This document shows positions 24,901 to 37,268 of a DNA stretch of 64,000 nt, piece after piece. The notes beneath the pieces were generated by a model, which was not told where the DNA came from, searched no databases, and worked only from the letters and a program-made list of their open reading frames with translations. The DNA comes from Ulota crispa. Taxonomy: Eukaryota; Streptophyta; Bryopsida; Orthotrichales; Orthotrichaceae. The stretch is from contig OY987242.1 of NCBI GenBank assembly GCA_963920765.1, positions 27,118,002 to 27,182,001 of the forward strand, in the 5' to 3' direction. The position numbers were made by a program, and so were the translations under genes. Position 1 is the first letter of the stretch, and the number at the start of each line of letters is the position of its first letter.

Positions 24901-27900
24901 TCAGGGCATGTGAACCTGCTTGATGTTGTCAAGAAGTGAATACCGCATATTACAGAACATTAATGCAAGCAGAAGCTGTAACTACTAACTTCTCAAACAT
25001 ATCGACATCGTTCGTGTGCCTCAGGCTAATTGCGATACATCGGAAAATGCTACTGATGCGGCTGATACGTTTAGTCAAGTTCGCCTTGAGGAACTAAGTG
25101 AAAAAATGAAGGTTGGCCTGTTTTCCAAGGTTTCATTACGTGTATGAATTTGAGAGTCATTGAATAGCATTTGTGAAGCACGTGTATTTTTCTCTACCTT
25201 GGTCGGATTTTTTTGAGTTCCGTGGCCCATAATATGTGGTTATCTTGGTCAAGGTGGAGGAAGAGGAGAAAGAGAGGTTGTTAGCTGAAAAGAAAACTAT
25301 TGAAGAGCAGAAGCAACATCTTGAAGAGGATGTGAGAGCTCAAACTCGAGAATTTAAACGTAGCAAACAGGTAGGCTTCTCTTCGAGATGAACAGATCTG
25401 AGCTTTAGATCTTTATTCTGATGTTTTTTCGTGATTATCATCAGGTTGAGCATTGCATCAATTGCATTCATCTCACAAAACTGTCTTTTTACAGAAGGGC
25501 AATTTCTTTTCGAAGTGTCTATGGGCATGTAGCATGTCAAGCACATATAAAACATCCGAGAGTGTGGGCGGCTTGACAACTCATTGAATTGGAAGCTATT
25601 CATAGACGTCATGCCTGGGTCATATATAACCTACCTCGACTGTATAGTCCCTGTCTGTTCTCTTACCGCTGAGAACAGTCGGCTTTGTGGCTCATGACTG
25701 GCGTTCAGCATAATCATTTAGTGAACATTTGGGCATGATAGTTTTGTACAAAAAACGAAAGATCGTAGAGCAAGAATTTGCAACACATAGGAATATCCTA
25801 CAGAGCTTAGTTTTTGAGCATTTTCTCCCTCCCATCTGTTACAGGGTCTTGGGGATCATGTATACAGTAGAATCTTGAATTCTTGGGTCATAATTTGTAC
25901 CGAGTCGCCAAATAGGCGTTTAGTTATTTTATTTCAGATGTATTTCAACCTCAACGGAAATATTTGGATTTCGGGAATTCCGAGGCTTTAACATTTCGGC
26001 GCCTACTTGCTCCTTTATTGGGAAGCGGAGAATTCAGATGAGACTAGACAGTGTTGGTGGCTCCCGCAGGTGATGGATAAGCAATTGCATGAGTTAGCCT
26101 TTAGCATTCAGCAAAAGGAAGAGCTTATTGAAGAGCTGGCTCGAAATGAATCTGAAGCGAAGCACTTGACAGCGCAATATGAGAGCCGTATGCTTGAACT
26201 TGAAGCCGAGGTTCACCGTCATCACCTTCTCCTGGTGTGTTTGATTTTTTCATATTAAAGTGGAACCCAATCACATCAATTAGCCCTCAGAAATGCAGTT
26301 CTAGAGAAATTATACTATTAGAGTGAAAACCGTTCCAGTTATAGGTGCTCACACATAATGAGCAAATGAACCCGACTACTTGCATGTACACTTCTAAAAC
26401 TAGGTGGCTATTCCTACAGACCTCACACGGCGGACCGTTAGTTATATTTACCGATTTCAAATATCTATATGCCCTTCTTCACGGCACTTTACGTATTCAA
26501 GAAACGCCTTCATCTTCATCAAGATATTGTCGCTGATTATCTGTAGATGAAACGAAAAGAGGAAGAAGTCGAGTCCCTGAAGAAGGAACTGGAGGCCATG
26601 GATAAAAATGCGGTTCGGGGGGTGGAGGAGAAGAGGAAACTTCGAGAACAATACGAAGAAAAAGTAAAGAAAATTACGACTCAGTTGGTGTCCTTGAAAA
26701 AGCAGCGTTGGGAGCAAGAGTCGCAACGCCTTGAGCGGCAAAAGGCGAAGTCTGACATAAAGGTATCCATAAATTTCTTGCGTCATTCCATTGATTAGCC
26801 ATAAATCGTACTTTGTATCCACACTTTCTCCTTTCAAGTCTTAAGACATGTTCCTCCTACCAGGAATCAGAATTAGTGTTTCTCAGTCTTATACCAGCAA
26901 GATGTTAAGATATTATAGCAGAAATACAGGGATCGACTGAAATATTCGATTAGTTTTAACATACAAACGGAAATATGAAAGGAATTCATGGGTGCCAAGA
27001 CCAAGAGTTATTGAATTTAAGATTACCCTTGTGTCTGATATCTTTAATTTACTGCGCAAATCTGAACTTTCAGTTAGTTGTCTTAGAGATCAGCATGCAA
27101 GATTAAGATTGAACTGGGCATGGTCCTGTTTTGTATAACAGGTGCAGCAATTGCAACATGAGATAACTCGAATGCGGGCACAGCAAGATTTCTTAAAGAA
27201 AAAGATTAAGGAGACGACTGAGAAGTACGAGGATGAGCATGACATGCACCAGAAAAATATGGCTCTCTTGAAGCGAGAATCAGAAAACCAGCTCAAGCGT
27301 GTTCGCGAGCTGGAGGTATGATCTCAGTTACCCCCTTAATGTTTGCTGGAAAATGTAGTTCTAGAAGAGATACTTTACGTAGTGTCTGCAGCTCGTACTG
27401 AGACCTTTTGATCTGCCCAGAACGGCTAATGAGCTGCATGTTCCCCGGTGTTCTGAAATATCCTTCTTCTGAGGTTTGCATCAGAACGGATGGACCTTTC
27501 TTTCCAACCGAGAAGAACGAATAGTGGGTACCTAAATTGTAACGTTTGTATAATTAAACTCTTTAGGAGTTTTCCGCTAAAACAAATGAAGGTTATGTTA
27601 TTCTACGGATTTCGAGAAATATGGTTCTTGCATGCCGAAGTTGGTTCGAAGATGTCTGTTGTTATCTTAAGTAGAAATCGATTAGATTTCCAAAATAGCA
27701 TATAGGTGACGATGTTTTGCAGAAGTGGTGCTTCGTAGGATCCCATTGAACTTTCCTTTCTTCAAGCATCACAATATCGGGGTAGTGTGTTCAGACCATT
27801 AATCTTCTAGTCGAGTATAGTATTTTGTGTTGTTCGTTTTGAAGAAAATCTTATTGTGAAAGTGAAGTGATAGAGAGTTATGATACACTGCAATAATTTG

Positions 27901-30900
27901 TTACTGACCCTTGGGTGGGATGTTAACAGATTGAAAATCAGCGACAACGTCAGGTTGCAAGGAGAAAGGCTGATGAGAGGGCTGCCACTAACAAGAAGCT
28001 GAAGGAATTGGGCATTTTAGAGACAGATCCACTAAAAGTCAGCAACCGAGAGCGAATTGATCACCCACAGAAAAGTGTTTCCAAGAGAGGAAATGCTGCT
28101 CTACCTGCGCTTGCTGAATCTGCTTTTGTGATCAATGTAGATCGCATGGAAACTCTTTTAGATCAAGAAATTGACAAGCTTTTAAAGATGAAGGAGGCTA
28201 AAAACTCCAAAGACAAACAGGTGAGAGGTACTTTGTGTTGCAAGGTACTTCGGAATGTGTATATTGACGATTACCCATGACAATTCACGTCACAAACGGT
28301 TGTCAAAGGTGCAACTTTGACAGTTGACTCGTATCTTTAGTACCAGCGTCCCTCAACCCTCTACAATATTTGGTGGATATTCAACTCCTATTGAAGGACC
28401 TCGCTGATATCCAAGCATTACTGAAACAGGAGGCAAAGAAGGAAGAGATATTGTCCGAGAAGGATGATTGTTTGAATGAAAGGTCGAAGCTGGAGTTGAA
28501 GCATGCGCGAGTTGTACATGACATATCCAAAGAGCTAGGGCAGCGGAAATTTCGCATTGAAGAGCTTGAAAAAGAAGCCCAGGAGAAGCTGGCTAAGTTG
28601 GAGGAAGCGAAGTCTGCAGGGAAGCTTGCCCTGGCCGACGAAATAACCGAGGAGGTAATTTTTTCCACACAAAGATTATGTCTTACCATCTGATCCAAAT
28701 CTAGTGCTCGAGTTTTTAAAGCTAGGCGAAGTTCCTAGCCTTTTTGTTACAATGGGTGGGAGGTTTAAATTTACTTGCAAGTTTTCTGTGCATCTGATAT
28801 GAAGAATTTGGAACCAGGTTACGGTGTTGCATGAGGAATGTGAACATGAAAAAGAAATATGTATTAACTTGGAGGACTGCCAGAGTCCTCAAGAACTGTT
28901 GACAGAAGCGGAGGAGCTTGGGGACCTGGATGAGCGGATTGAGGGCCTCGATGCTCAGGCAGAATATATGACCTTGTCCATTGCTGAGCACGAACGTGAA
29001 ATACTGGAAGGAAATACCACCAAGTAAGACTCGATTTTCTCATGACTCCAATCATCCACGTTCTTGTTTCAGTTGTCTCAAAGCTAGTCATCTGCCAGTA
29101 ATTGAATAATGCCTTGAACTTATAAAAATTCCAAGAGAGATAGGCTTTCCTTTCATTTGGCCCTTTTAGCTTCTTGTTACACCTTTTTACTTAGGTGATA
29201 GAATTGTGCAAATAAATGCAGGGAGGAAATAGCTGCACAGCTTGAGGCAATTCCACCGCATGATGCAAAGGTCATGCTGCGAAAATACTTGGAAAAATTC
29301 ATAGGTGTGATAGACAAGCAACGGCAGGATGCCAAAAATCTGGCTAATCTTGAAGTGCAACTAAAGGAGAAAAAGCAAGCACTCAACGAAGTAGAGCGAA
29401 ACTCTCGATTGAAAGAGCTTGAATTTGACCGCAGGTAGTCTATTTGTAAATCAAACAGGTCCTGCGGTATTATCTGGTCAAGAGAGGAGCTATGCCTAAG
29501 AATTCCAAGGGAGACATACTATAACGTGGCATCTAATCAACGGCTTTTGAAGATGAAACCAGGCGTTGATCTTATGGAATCATCATGTGATCTAAAGTGT
29601 TGGGAATATATAATTGTGCTCCTGGCATCATAGGAAGTACGTGGTATTCTGTTGATGTTTCATGCTTTAATTTCCGCAGGTTGACGGAGCTGCAAACACA
29701 ACATGCAAAGAACGTGCAATACTTGTTGAAACAGGTTGAAACTGTGTCGGCCACACCTGTACTTGAAAGGTGAGCTTTGCCCTTAGGCTGTTTGTTTACT
29801 TGAAAAATGCTGGCCAACTTTGAACTCACCTTTCTTAGTTGTCAGAAATATCCCTACAATAGTCGCTCATGTTACCGTTTCAGGCCTTCCTTTGAGGATG
29901 AGTGTTATGACTGTTTTTCTTGGTGTCACGAGACAGTTCTCTGTTTGAGCCTCCTACTAGGTTCTCTAAGCTTCTCTGGGAGAAAGGATAGGTAACATTT
30001 TTAGACGTCGGAGTGAAGGGGTTCAAATTTTCGGGCTGTTCGGTCAAATAACTGGAAATAGCTTTTTCCATGTAGAATCGTCTGAGGCACAGCGTTCTCT
30101 AAACTGGCTAAATTTAGCAGGATTGCTAACAAATTTTTCTCATAGCTCAAAAAAATGTAAGCTTTCTAGTGTTAAATTTGAAAATTTTAGCTTTTTAGCA
30201 ATGTTTTTAGCCACTCGTGCTAAAAGTGAAAATAATATTTGGGATCACAGTGAGGCATCATCCTGAAAGTTGTGACATTAGGTTAACTTATCATGCAGGC
30301 CAGTCAATCTGATTACGAAGACACTGGCTGACTTCCAATTACAAGAAGCTGAGGCGTCTAAAGAGGAGTTAAGTGAAAGGATAGTGCCTGATGTTACACA
30401 AAAGATTGTAGAGTTGGACAAAGACAATGTTTATTATAAGCAAACTAATCGCAACCTCAAGCGCAAGCTCCGAGAAAGGATAACTTCTTTTGAAACTGAG
30501 AAACAGGTACGAAATTGTTCTGAAACAGTACAAATACAACACAGTTCTTGACCTAATGCCATCAAGTAAAACATTTTGTGGCATCACAAGTTTTGATCAA
30601 GCTTCTGCTCATGCTGATGCATCGCAGTTAGCTTCTACAACTTCGAGAGCAATAATTAGACAACAAAATGCCTTGAGACATGGGTAATGCGTTAGCAATT
30701 TTTTGGATTGAATACAGCCGTTCCTTGGTTGCTGCAGTCAATAGAGCATAAAGTACAAGCAGAGCGACATGTGTGGGAATCAGAGCGTGCTTCATGGCAA
30801 TCTCGTGCAAACTCGTTCTTGTCCAAGCACGAACAACTGGAAAAAGATCACCAGGTCTGCCTTTCCGACTTTGCTGATAGTCAATTATTTTACATTGCAA

Positions 30901-31591
30901 GTTGTTTCATCATTTTCTGATTTCCAAAATTGAGTTTTCTCAGTGTGCAATAATTTATATTTTGGGATGTTGAAGTGATGATTCTCATAACTGACCCGCA
31001 TAGAAGGCTCATAGATTTTATCGAAATTAATTTACTTGACCCAAAGAAATTTATATCAGATGATTACTTGATCTTAAAATCAAATACATCTCATTCATTA
31101 ATTGCAAAATTTCAGGTAATAATGTTCTGCACTCAGGAAGAATCAGGTGTCTCGGAATGGGTTAAAGATTCAACAGTTTAAGCCTTGACTAGATTAACTT
31201 CTGAGTATTTGAAGTACCATGCCCATAGCAGTTTGCTCTCTCCACTGCATTTAATGGTCCTTATATGTGCACATGTTGATTGGTGACGTTTTGGGTTTCT
31301 TCTTCGATAGGCACCATGCTTAGGCTGCAGTCTCCACTCAGAAGATCAGTATGTATTTATGTTGTCGACGAGTGCCCCTCTCTCCAAACCCAATTTTTTT
31401 GCATTACTAATAGAAAATATTATTTTCATCCTTGGCAGGCACTCAAAGAGGAATTGGAGAACACGAAATCATTGATGCACAAGGCTGGATTGGGCATACG
31501 ATTACCTGTTCGGAATGTAAGGGAGCTGACAGAGGGTGACGTTGACCAGCGGTGCTCGCAACCCGAACCGCCATCACGTGGAGAACCGTGA
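18935..31591 (+). CDS. Kinesin-4 family motor protein, KIF21/KIF27-like
   Basis: A plus-end microtubule motor with a long coiled-coil stalk, about 1567 aa. Exons: 18935-19206, 20154-20322, 20510-20670, 21028-21184, 21406-21515, 21681-21753, 22151-22197, 22340-22475, 22597-22721, 23104-23209, 23440-23511, 23726-24349, 24461-24754, 25025-25111, 25254-25370, 26070-26234, 26547-26762, 27142-27315, 27930-28227, 28341-28654, 28818-29023, 29222-29434, 29680-29769, 30299-30506, 30738-30854 and 31439-31591; all phases join. The N-terminal motor (about residues 15-356) has P-loop GQTGSGKT (100-107), switch I NQHSSRSH (218-225), switch II DLAGSE (255-260) and the kinesin-4 string ALGDERKR followed by YRESKLTR. 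Coiled coil follows, with ATNKKLKEL late in the stalk, then segments recalling KIF21/KIF27 tails, and a short end containing [11 protein letters not shown]. No WD40 repeats or Cys-rich tail. The exon 19-20 junction (28227/28341) is the least secure. The KIF21/KIF27 assignment rests on remembered resemblance. Confidence 0.88.
30090..30250. mobile_element. hAT-type MITE, family G, 161 bp, in a kinesin intron
   Basis: Flanked by CTGAGGCA (30082-30089) and TGAGGCAT (30251-30258), sharing a 7-bp core. Its reverse complement matches 57620-57996 along its whole length apart from an insert there. It ends 48 bp before the exon starting at 30299, close to the likely branch-point region. Confidence 0.65.
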
Positions 31592-33182
31592 CCTAATTTT
31601 CATCTGATTGCGCCTAAAAATTATGCTTCACAAATTCTTCTGGCATCGCAATTACCTTGTGATCTGATATTTGCTTCTGGCGGACCAGGTGTCTGTTGAA
31701 GATCCACAAAGCTTGCGACCTTCTAATGTACCTTTTCTTAAATAGAACGAAAGCTGATCCAGGTGTTCCATGTGGGCAATCAATGAACTTTTTGATATAG
31801 AGTGTCATGATGCGCTAGATCGCACCTTTCTGGCCACGTGTTAACGATATAGGATACGGTTTTGTAATTTAGATCCTTGTCTAGATCTCGCTTAAGGCTC
31901 TTATCTGGTTTCCAACAGTGCACGAGGGCTCTGATTTGTTTGTGCGGATATTATGTTCGCTGCACTAGCTTTCAAAGTTTTATCTAACTTGTACAACAGG
32001 TAAGGATAACACCATTACGCCACTCCAAGCAATGGTCCCAAAGATTTACGAGGGTAAGTTTACGAGGTACTAGAATAAAAGCCCCTTGTTAAGAGGTTCG
32101 AAAATATTATACAGGTAAGAAATTAGGAACAGACAAAAAATACCAACTAAAAATGTTTTTTAATTTGGGTAGGGGGGTAACGCGTGCAACTTTATAAAGC
32201 TTTTGTGTTGGCAACCACAGATTTGGGGTAGAAGGAATGCCTGCTTCATTGGCTGGGAACAACCGCGTTTTTCTTTTGGAGTTAGAAGCATGTTACAAGT
32301 AGAAGGGTGGCACTTGTCTTTCTTGTGTTTGATTTCTTTGCCACTTTACAACTGCAGGCTTTCAAGTGCATCCCACCCAGTTTCCAAATAGGTAACGTCA
32401 GCGCTCCACCTTAAATTCAGCCATTGATTTTTACTTATTTGGGAGTTATGAAACAATCTCAATGCTCATTTGCATTCTCCGCCTGCTTCAAACTGAGGAT
32501 CAGTGACCTGACTTTTGTTTTATCTAACATACAGGGTGTGGGGCTATAGCATGGACAGTGATGACGGAAGCCGGCTCACATAACAAAATTAGCATATTTC
32601 TAGTAGCTCACAGGCCTAATAATTATAGCCTGACTTGTGTGACTTGCAAAAAATCTTCCAAGTCAAGAAGAAGATCAAATTCACGATGCCTGTTTTTTTG
32701 AAAATAAACCGGATTTTCTCGTTGAATAAGCGCTAATCCTTCTTGACTCAGCTCCAGAGCTTTACAAAGGGATCGAGAGGAAATTAAATTGTGACCTTCA
32801 AAAAGCCGATGAAAAGGTATCACGTCGTATTTCTTTTTCAATTTATACGATAGAAGATTGGAGCTCCATGTCAATGCCGTGTAGAAACTGCTCACTCGTA
32901 CCACTGAACGCATTCAAATTCATTAGGCCCTACTGTTGTAAAGTCAAATAGAGATGCCACGATAGCCATGATGCAAAGGGGGAAAACCAGCGTATGAATG
33001 TGTGCCAGGGGACCTGCCGGGGACCGGGATATAAGGTGAATAACCGATGCGAGTATGCGACCATTGTTGACTGTGGGCAAAAAATTACTGTTCTGATGAG
33101 GAACTTGAAGTTACGCAGACGTCCTTTAATGACTGCATTTATTGCGGCTGTCTGTGGAGGATACTGGTATCAATTACCTGCC
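31592..33182. other. Kinesin 3' flank, unassigned
   Basis: Composition resembles the gene rather than the repeat-rich DNA beyond, and should include the 3' UTR. Open frames up to 96 codons (32623-32913 minus) match no family known to me. No second gene is claimed. Confidence 0.4.
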
Positions 33183-33185
33183 TAA

Positions 33186-33289
33186 GTGGATGTTCACACT
33201 TGGTGTTAGGAGTATTAGCAGTATGAATGCAATCTAAAAGTGTGTTTTCATTGCTACTACCACTCTTAACACCAAGTGTGAACCTACCC
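33186..33289. mobile_element. Tourist-like MITE, 104 bp
   Basis: TIRs GTTCACACTTGGTGTTA at the left and the near inverse at the right, as in 8779-8901. Preceded by TAA and followed by TCA. Confidence 0.6.
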
Positions 33290-33323
33290 TCAATGTTCAA
33301 AGCTTATCTGTAATTTGGTTTTA

Positions 33324-34111
33324 GGACCGCTTCACACTATGGCAAAAGGTCAAGAGGTAATCAATTTCCACCAATCAAATTGCAAGAAATCAAGAGTTTG
33401 TCCTCTCAACCCTTCACACTAGAGGTCAAAGTCCAAAGTCCTTCACCCCCCATGACATCACTCTTTCATCCAAAAAGATAGTCTCTCAAGAAAAGTTTGG
33501 GTCAAGCAGATATGGAGATCCAAACTACAATTGAGAGGTCGTCAATTTTTTTCATGAAATAATCAAAAGCCAACAAGATCTTGGCCATTAGATTTGGAAG
33601 GCCTAATAAATGCTGTGACTTTGAACTATGGGCTTGGCCTTTGGAAGCTTCACACTATGATTATTCAAGTTGAGAGGACGTGGAAGCTCATTGCCAAGAG
33701 TTTGACCTTTGGACTTGGCCTTTGCAAGCTTCATAGTAAGGGCGGCCAAAGGTATCAAAAAAATATTTATTACATATTTTCAGCCCATTTCTTTGACCTC
33801 TCAATAAAATTTGATCATTGAATCTCACAGCCTCTCGACTTGGTCAAAGAGTTTAATTTTTGGTTTTCCCTTAGTAAAGCGACACGCATCCCACCACGCT
33901 AGCAAGTAAGGAAAATTTGGATAGAGTTGGACAGATTCAACAATGTGTGCACATTCATCCAATAAATCTACTAAAATTAATAGCTTTCTCCAAAAGCTGA
34001 CTAATTTGGTGCAAATGTGGAAAGGATTTGACGAATTCATCCATTTTTTTCAAGAAATCTTCTAGATTTAGGCAAATTTTTACCAAGAAATTAAAAAGTG
34101 TGAAGTGGCCC
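33324..34111. mobile_element. PIF/Harbinger-like element, 788 bp
   Basis: Ends are GGACCGCTTCACACT and (inverse) GGGCCACTTCACACT. TTA lies directly outside both ends (33321-33323, 34112-34114), the target site of PIF/Harbinger transposons. The interior has partial inverted and direct repeats (tttggaagcttcaca and tttgcaagcttcata) and no transposase frame. Confidence 0.7.
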
Positions 34112-34114
34112 TTA

Positions 34115-34401
34115 CTTTTTATTTGGTTTTAATACAGTTGGCTTTTGTCAACTCTGCTCTTGAAACCTTCCCGCCATCAACGGCATCGATCTGACAGGAA
34201 GTAGGTATTGACTGACAGAACGATGGAGGACGCTGACGTGTCAAGAGCAGGGCGGCCGAGAAGATTCAGGAATCTGAGCTGCCCAATGGGCGTTGAGTCA
34301 ACGGGGATGGAATAACAAACAGTGTGCACGGCACGTAACGGAGCGTCAGCGCGCGCTGAACACAAGCCCCCCCGCGGCCCACGCTGGTGATGAGGTCGAA
34401 G
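34115..34401. other. Short higher-GC spacer
   Basis: GC-rich relative to both sides (contains gcggcccacgctgg). No gene, repeat or end-defined element recognised. Confidence 0.4.
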
Positions 34402-34409
34402 CCGCGGAC

Positions 34410-34645
34410 CAGTGTTCGGGAAATTTTTTGGACTTCACCGGCTAAAATCCGGCATTTTACATGTTCAACCGGTTTTCTGCCAAATTGTGTCGGATGTTTT
34501 TCTAAACTTACATAATAATATACAATATTTAGAATCTTTAGTAAAATCTAACCAATTTTTTGCTAGCAATTTCGAAATGCAACTAGTTTTTTCCCCAATT
34601 CCACCGGCTAACATTGAACTAGCCTCCGATTTTTTGTGCACTATA
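34410..34645. mobile_element. hAT-type MITE, family H2, 236 bp
   Basis: The left end CAGTGTTCGGGAAA is followed by caccggctaaaatccgg. A perfect 8-bp target duplication CCGCGGAC lies at 34402-34409 and 34646-34653. Relatives are at 35596-36365, 39620-39839 and 45419-45628. Confidence 0.75.
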
Positions 34646-34799
34646 CCGCGGACCCGTTGTGAGCTTGTGAGAGTGTGTGACCTGTGAGTGATCCTCACTC
34701 AAATTAAATTTAGGAGAACGTGTTAGTTACCCAAAATTATATTCTGCAACAATATGCTTTTGCATTCCCCAGATCCAGGGTTAAAGTTCAACACCATAA

Positions 34800-35083
34800 A
34801 GTGCACTTAGGTTGCCTTAGCAATTAGGTTACCTTACCATGTAAAGTTATCTCATGACTCATGGTTTGACCACATGGAAGCGCATGTAACATTTTAAATA
34901 TTAGAATTTCACATGATATACGACATGGATGTCGCTAATTTGTCTTTGTGAGCTGTGATGTTGTTGCCAAGGCCTTTAACATTTGCTTATTGCAATAATT
35001 ATAGCTGAAAACTACTATAGCAACAGTAAGTATTTAAATAGTGTAAAACATCAAGAAATTAGTGTGGAGAACCTAAATGCACT
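34800..35083. mobile_element. MITE family F, copy 2, 284 bp
   Basis: Inverted ends AGTGCACTTAGGTT and AGTGCATTTAGGTT (inverse). Homologous to 8739-9154 but without the Tourist-like insert, so it represents the unoccupied state of that site. Confidence 0.65.
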
Positions 35084-35172
35084 ATTTGGTGAAGATTTTT
35101 AGCATGTCTAACGTGTTTTTATCGGCTAGAGGTAATTATGACAGATCACATTTGTGACCAGTGGCTGGCAGC

Positions 35173-35459
35173 CAGGGTTTAATTTCTTGGCAAAATTTTG
35201 CCTAAATCTTACTTTGAAAGTGCACTGACGACCTTTACACTATGAAATCAATGTGAAAAATTAGATGAAATCATTAGATCCTTCCTGAAGCAGAACCTCA
35301 ATTTGCCATATTTTGTGTGAAAGTAGCTTATAATAGCAGTTATTTGAATGAATTTTGGTGTATCATTCATATGTTCCAATTTTAGCCAGATTTTCCTTAC
35401 TTGCAAGCAGTCTGGGGTGCAGGTCGCTCTACCCTGACAAAATCGAAAATTAAACCCTG
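35173..35459. mobile_element. hAT-type MITE, family H1, 287 bp
   Basis: Ends are CAGGGTTTAATTTC and (inverse) CAGGGTTTAATTTTC. Flanks CTGGCAGC and CTGCAGCG are related but imperfect. Matches 39858-40142 along its length in the same orientation. Confidence 0.7.
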
Positions 35460-35595
35460 CTGCAGCGAGAGTGTGGGTGGACTATACCCGGTTAGCGCAC
35501 CGAGCGTGCTGGTTGGTTCACTGGGGATTGTGGAATATCCAAATTGACCAGGAGGTTATGAGGTATTTTAGTCCTACCTTACCGCATTGCCGGTG

Positions 35596-36365
35596 CAATG
35601 TTAGGGGAGAATCGGCTTTTAGTGTATTGTCAGAGCATCATCAATAGAGCACGGACATTTGAGCGGGCCTTAGGACTGCAAAAACACTTTTATTTTGTGA
35701 CTAGTGTATAATTAGAAAATGAGATTACTATCATTGCAAGCGTATACAAAACCTCGTCAAACAAATAAAATGACATATGGTATTGGAATTGGACTAACAA
35801 ACTAGAGCCCATTGAAAAAATAGCTAAAGGACAAATAACACGACAAATCATGCCTAATAAAGAAAAATTAGATAGTGGCACTCCAAATTCAATTTGGAGT
35901 GCCACTATCTAATTCATTTGGAGTGCCACTATCTAATTTTTCTTTATTAGGCATGATTTGTCGTGTTATTTGTCCTTTAGCTATTTTTTCAATGGGCTCT
36001 AGTTTGTTAGTCCAATTCCAATACCATATGTCATTTTATTTGTTTGACGAGGTTTTGTATACGCTTCTAATGATAGTAATCTCATTTTCTAATTATACAC
36101 TAGTCACAAAATAACAGTGTTTTTGCAGTCCTAAGGCCAGCTCAAATGCCCGTGCTCTATTGATGATGCCCTCAGCCGGTTGAAATTGCAGAAACACCTG
36201 TTGAAACTTAAAACCACTGGCTAAAAAACCGGACAAATGTTTCAAACAACCAACTGTAGCATATTTCCCTGTAGAGAAGCTCCGGTCTAATCCTGTAACA
36301 AACCGGTTGACAGTGAAAAATGCCGGATTTCAGCCGGTAAAGCTGAAATTTCTCCCCAAACACTG
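35596..36365. mobile_element. hAT-type MITE, family H2, split by a foldback
   Basis: The left end CAATGTTAGGGGAGAA and right end (inverse) CAGTGTTTGGGGAGAA are separated by an inserted palindrome at 35634-36171. Outer 8-bp flanks TGCCGGTG (35588-35595) and TGCTGGTG (36366-36373) differ by one base. Without the insert the element is about 230 bp, the size of its relatives. Confidence 0.7.
35634..36171. mobile_element. Near-perfect 538-bp foldback element
   Basis: The left arm from agcatcatcaatagagcacgg and the right arm back to ccgtgctctattgatgatgc are almost identical inverse copies of about 240 bp, meeting in a core where ttggagtgccactatctaat is repeated. A (T)CAG flanks both sides. Each arm carries the same open frame of 71 or 79 codons, on opposite strands, which is a by-product of the symmetry. 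It is nested in an H2 element. Confidence 0.8.
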
Positions 36366-36373
36366 TGCTGGTG

Positions 36374-37264
36374 TGGCGTGCCTGCTTGCGTTGCGAGTGT
36401 GCAATTTGGGGTTCCAACGTGCTGGGAACGGGTTAGATTGTGGTACAGGACAGATGCTGATGCGTGCAGTACAGTACAGCGGAGTAAGCCTGAGGACAAG
36501 TGTGCTGTACTGTACTGCTTTCCACTATCGTCTATGTATGGATTACTCATTCTTTTACGTTTTCAAAAAAGGTGAAACTTTGAAAGGAGCTTTCCTTGCA
36601 CCCAGGAACCCAAGGATGCAGCCCGCCTCCTCACCGCTATTTTGGTTCTGAATGGTGGCATGCAAAGTGTCATGCTTATGCAGTTCCCCCCCTCTGAAAT
36701 TTGGGGAAGCCCACGGTTGTAGACATCCCATTTGGTGTGGATTTTTGAAATTCAAATTAGGTATAAGAGCATCCACACCCTTGCACTCAACTTGGAGCTC
36801 TCAAAAGCTAGTGTCCAAGGTGTATTCACAATCATGGACACGCTCAAATCTTCAATGTCTCACCCTTGCTCTCACGCAAGTACATGCAAGCACTCAAAGC
36901 GTATCAAAGAGGATAGGTGTTGAGCTTCAATCGCATGTCTCTTATATCGACCAATGAACAAGTTTCAATTGTCTTGGATTTTGAGTGCGCTAACAATTCA
37001 TCAAACCTTGAACGCTCCAATGTTTGAGGTACAATCAAGCAAGGCCTTGCTAGCATACAACGGTTGCACGTGTACATGCGGTGAGGTGCTGCAAGCAGAG
37101 CGGGCACGCCAAGTGCTAAGGTAGACAGATCCATACTTGACTGTTTAAGGGTTTGGGGTACTTCAAGATCTCAAAAAATTCATGAATTTTTTGTAGGGTT
37201 AGCCTTTCAACAAGCTACCATGGAACATAATTTTTGTGGAAAAAGTATTGTAGACTATTTTATA
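36374..37264. other. Intergenic, unassigned
   Basis: Mixed composition with open frames up to 114 codons (36307-36651 region) that match nothing I recognise and overlap the hAT end. No gene called. Confidence 0.4.
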
Positions 37265-37268
37265 TTAA

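Noticed and set aside
32623-32913. 96-codon minus-strand frame downstream of the kinesin
   Set aside because: No family resemblance, no plausible start context or partner exons; likely chance in moderately GC-balanced DNA.
35690-36114. Two near-identical 71/79-codon membrane-like proteins
   Set aside because: They are the same sequence read on both arms of a palindromic foldback, with no promoter, conserved homologue or splice context.
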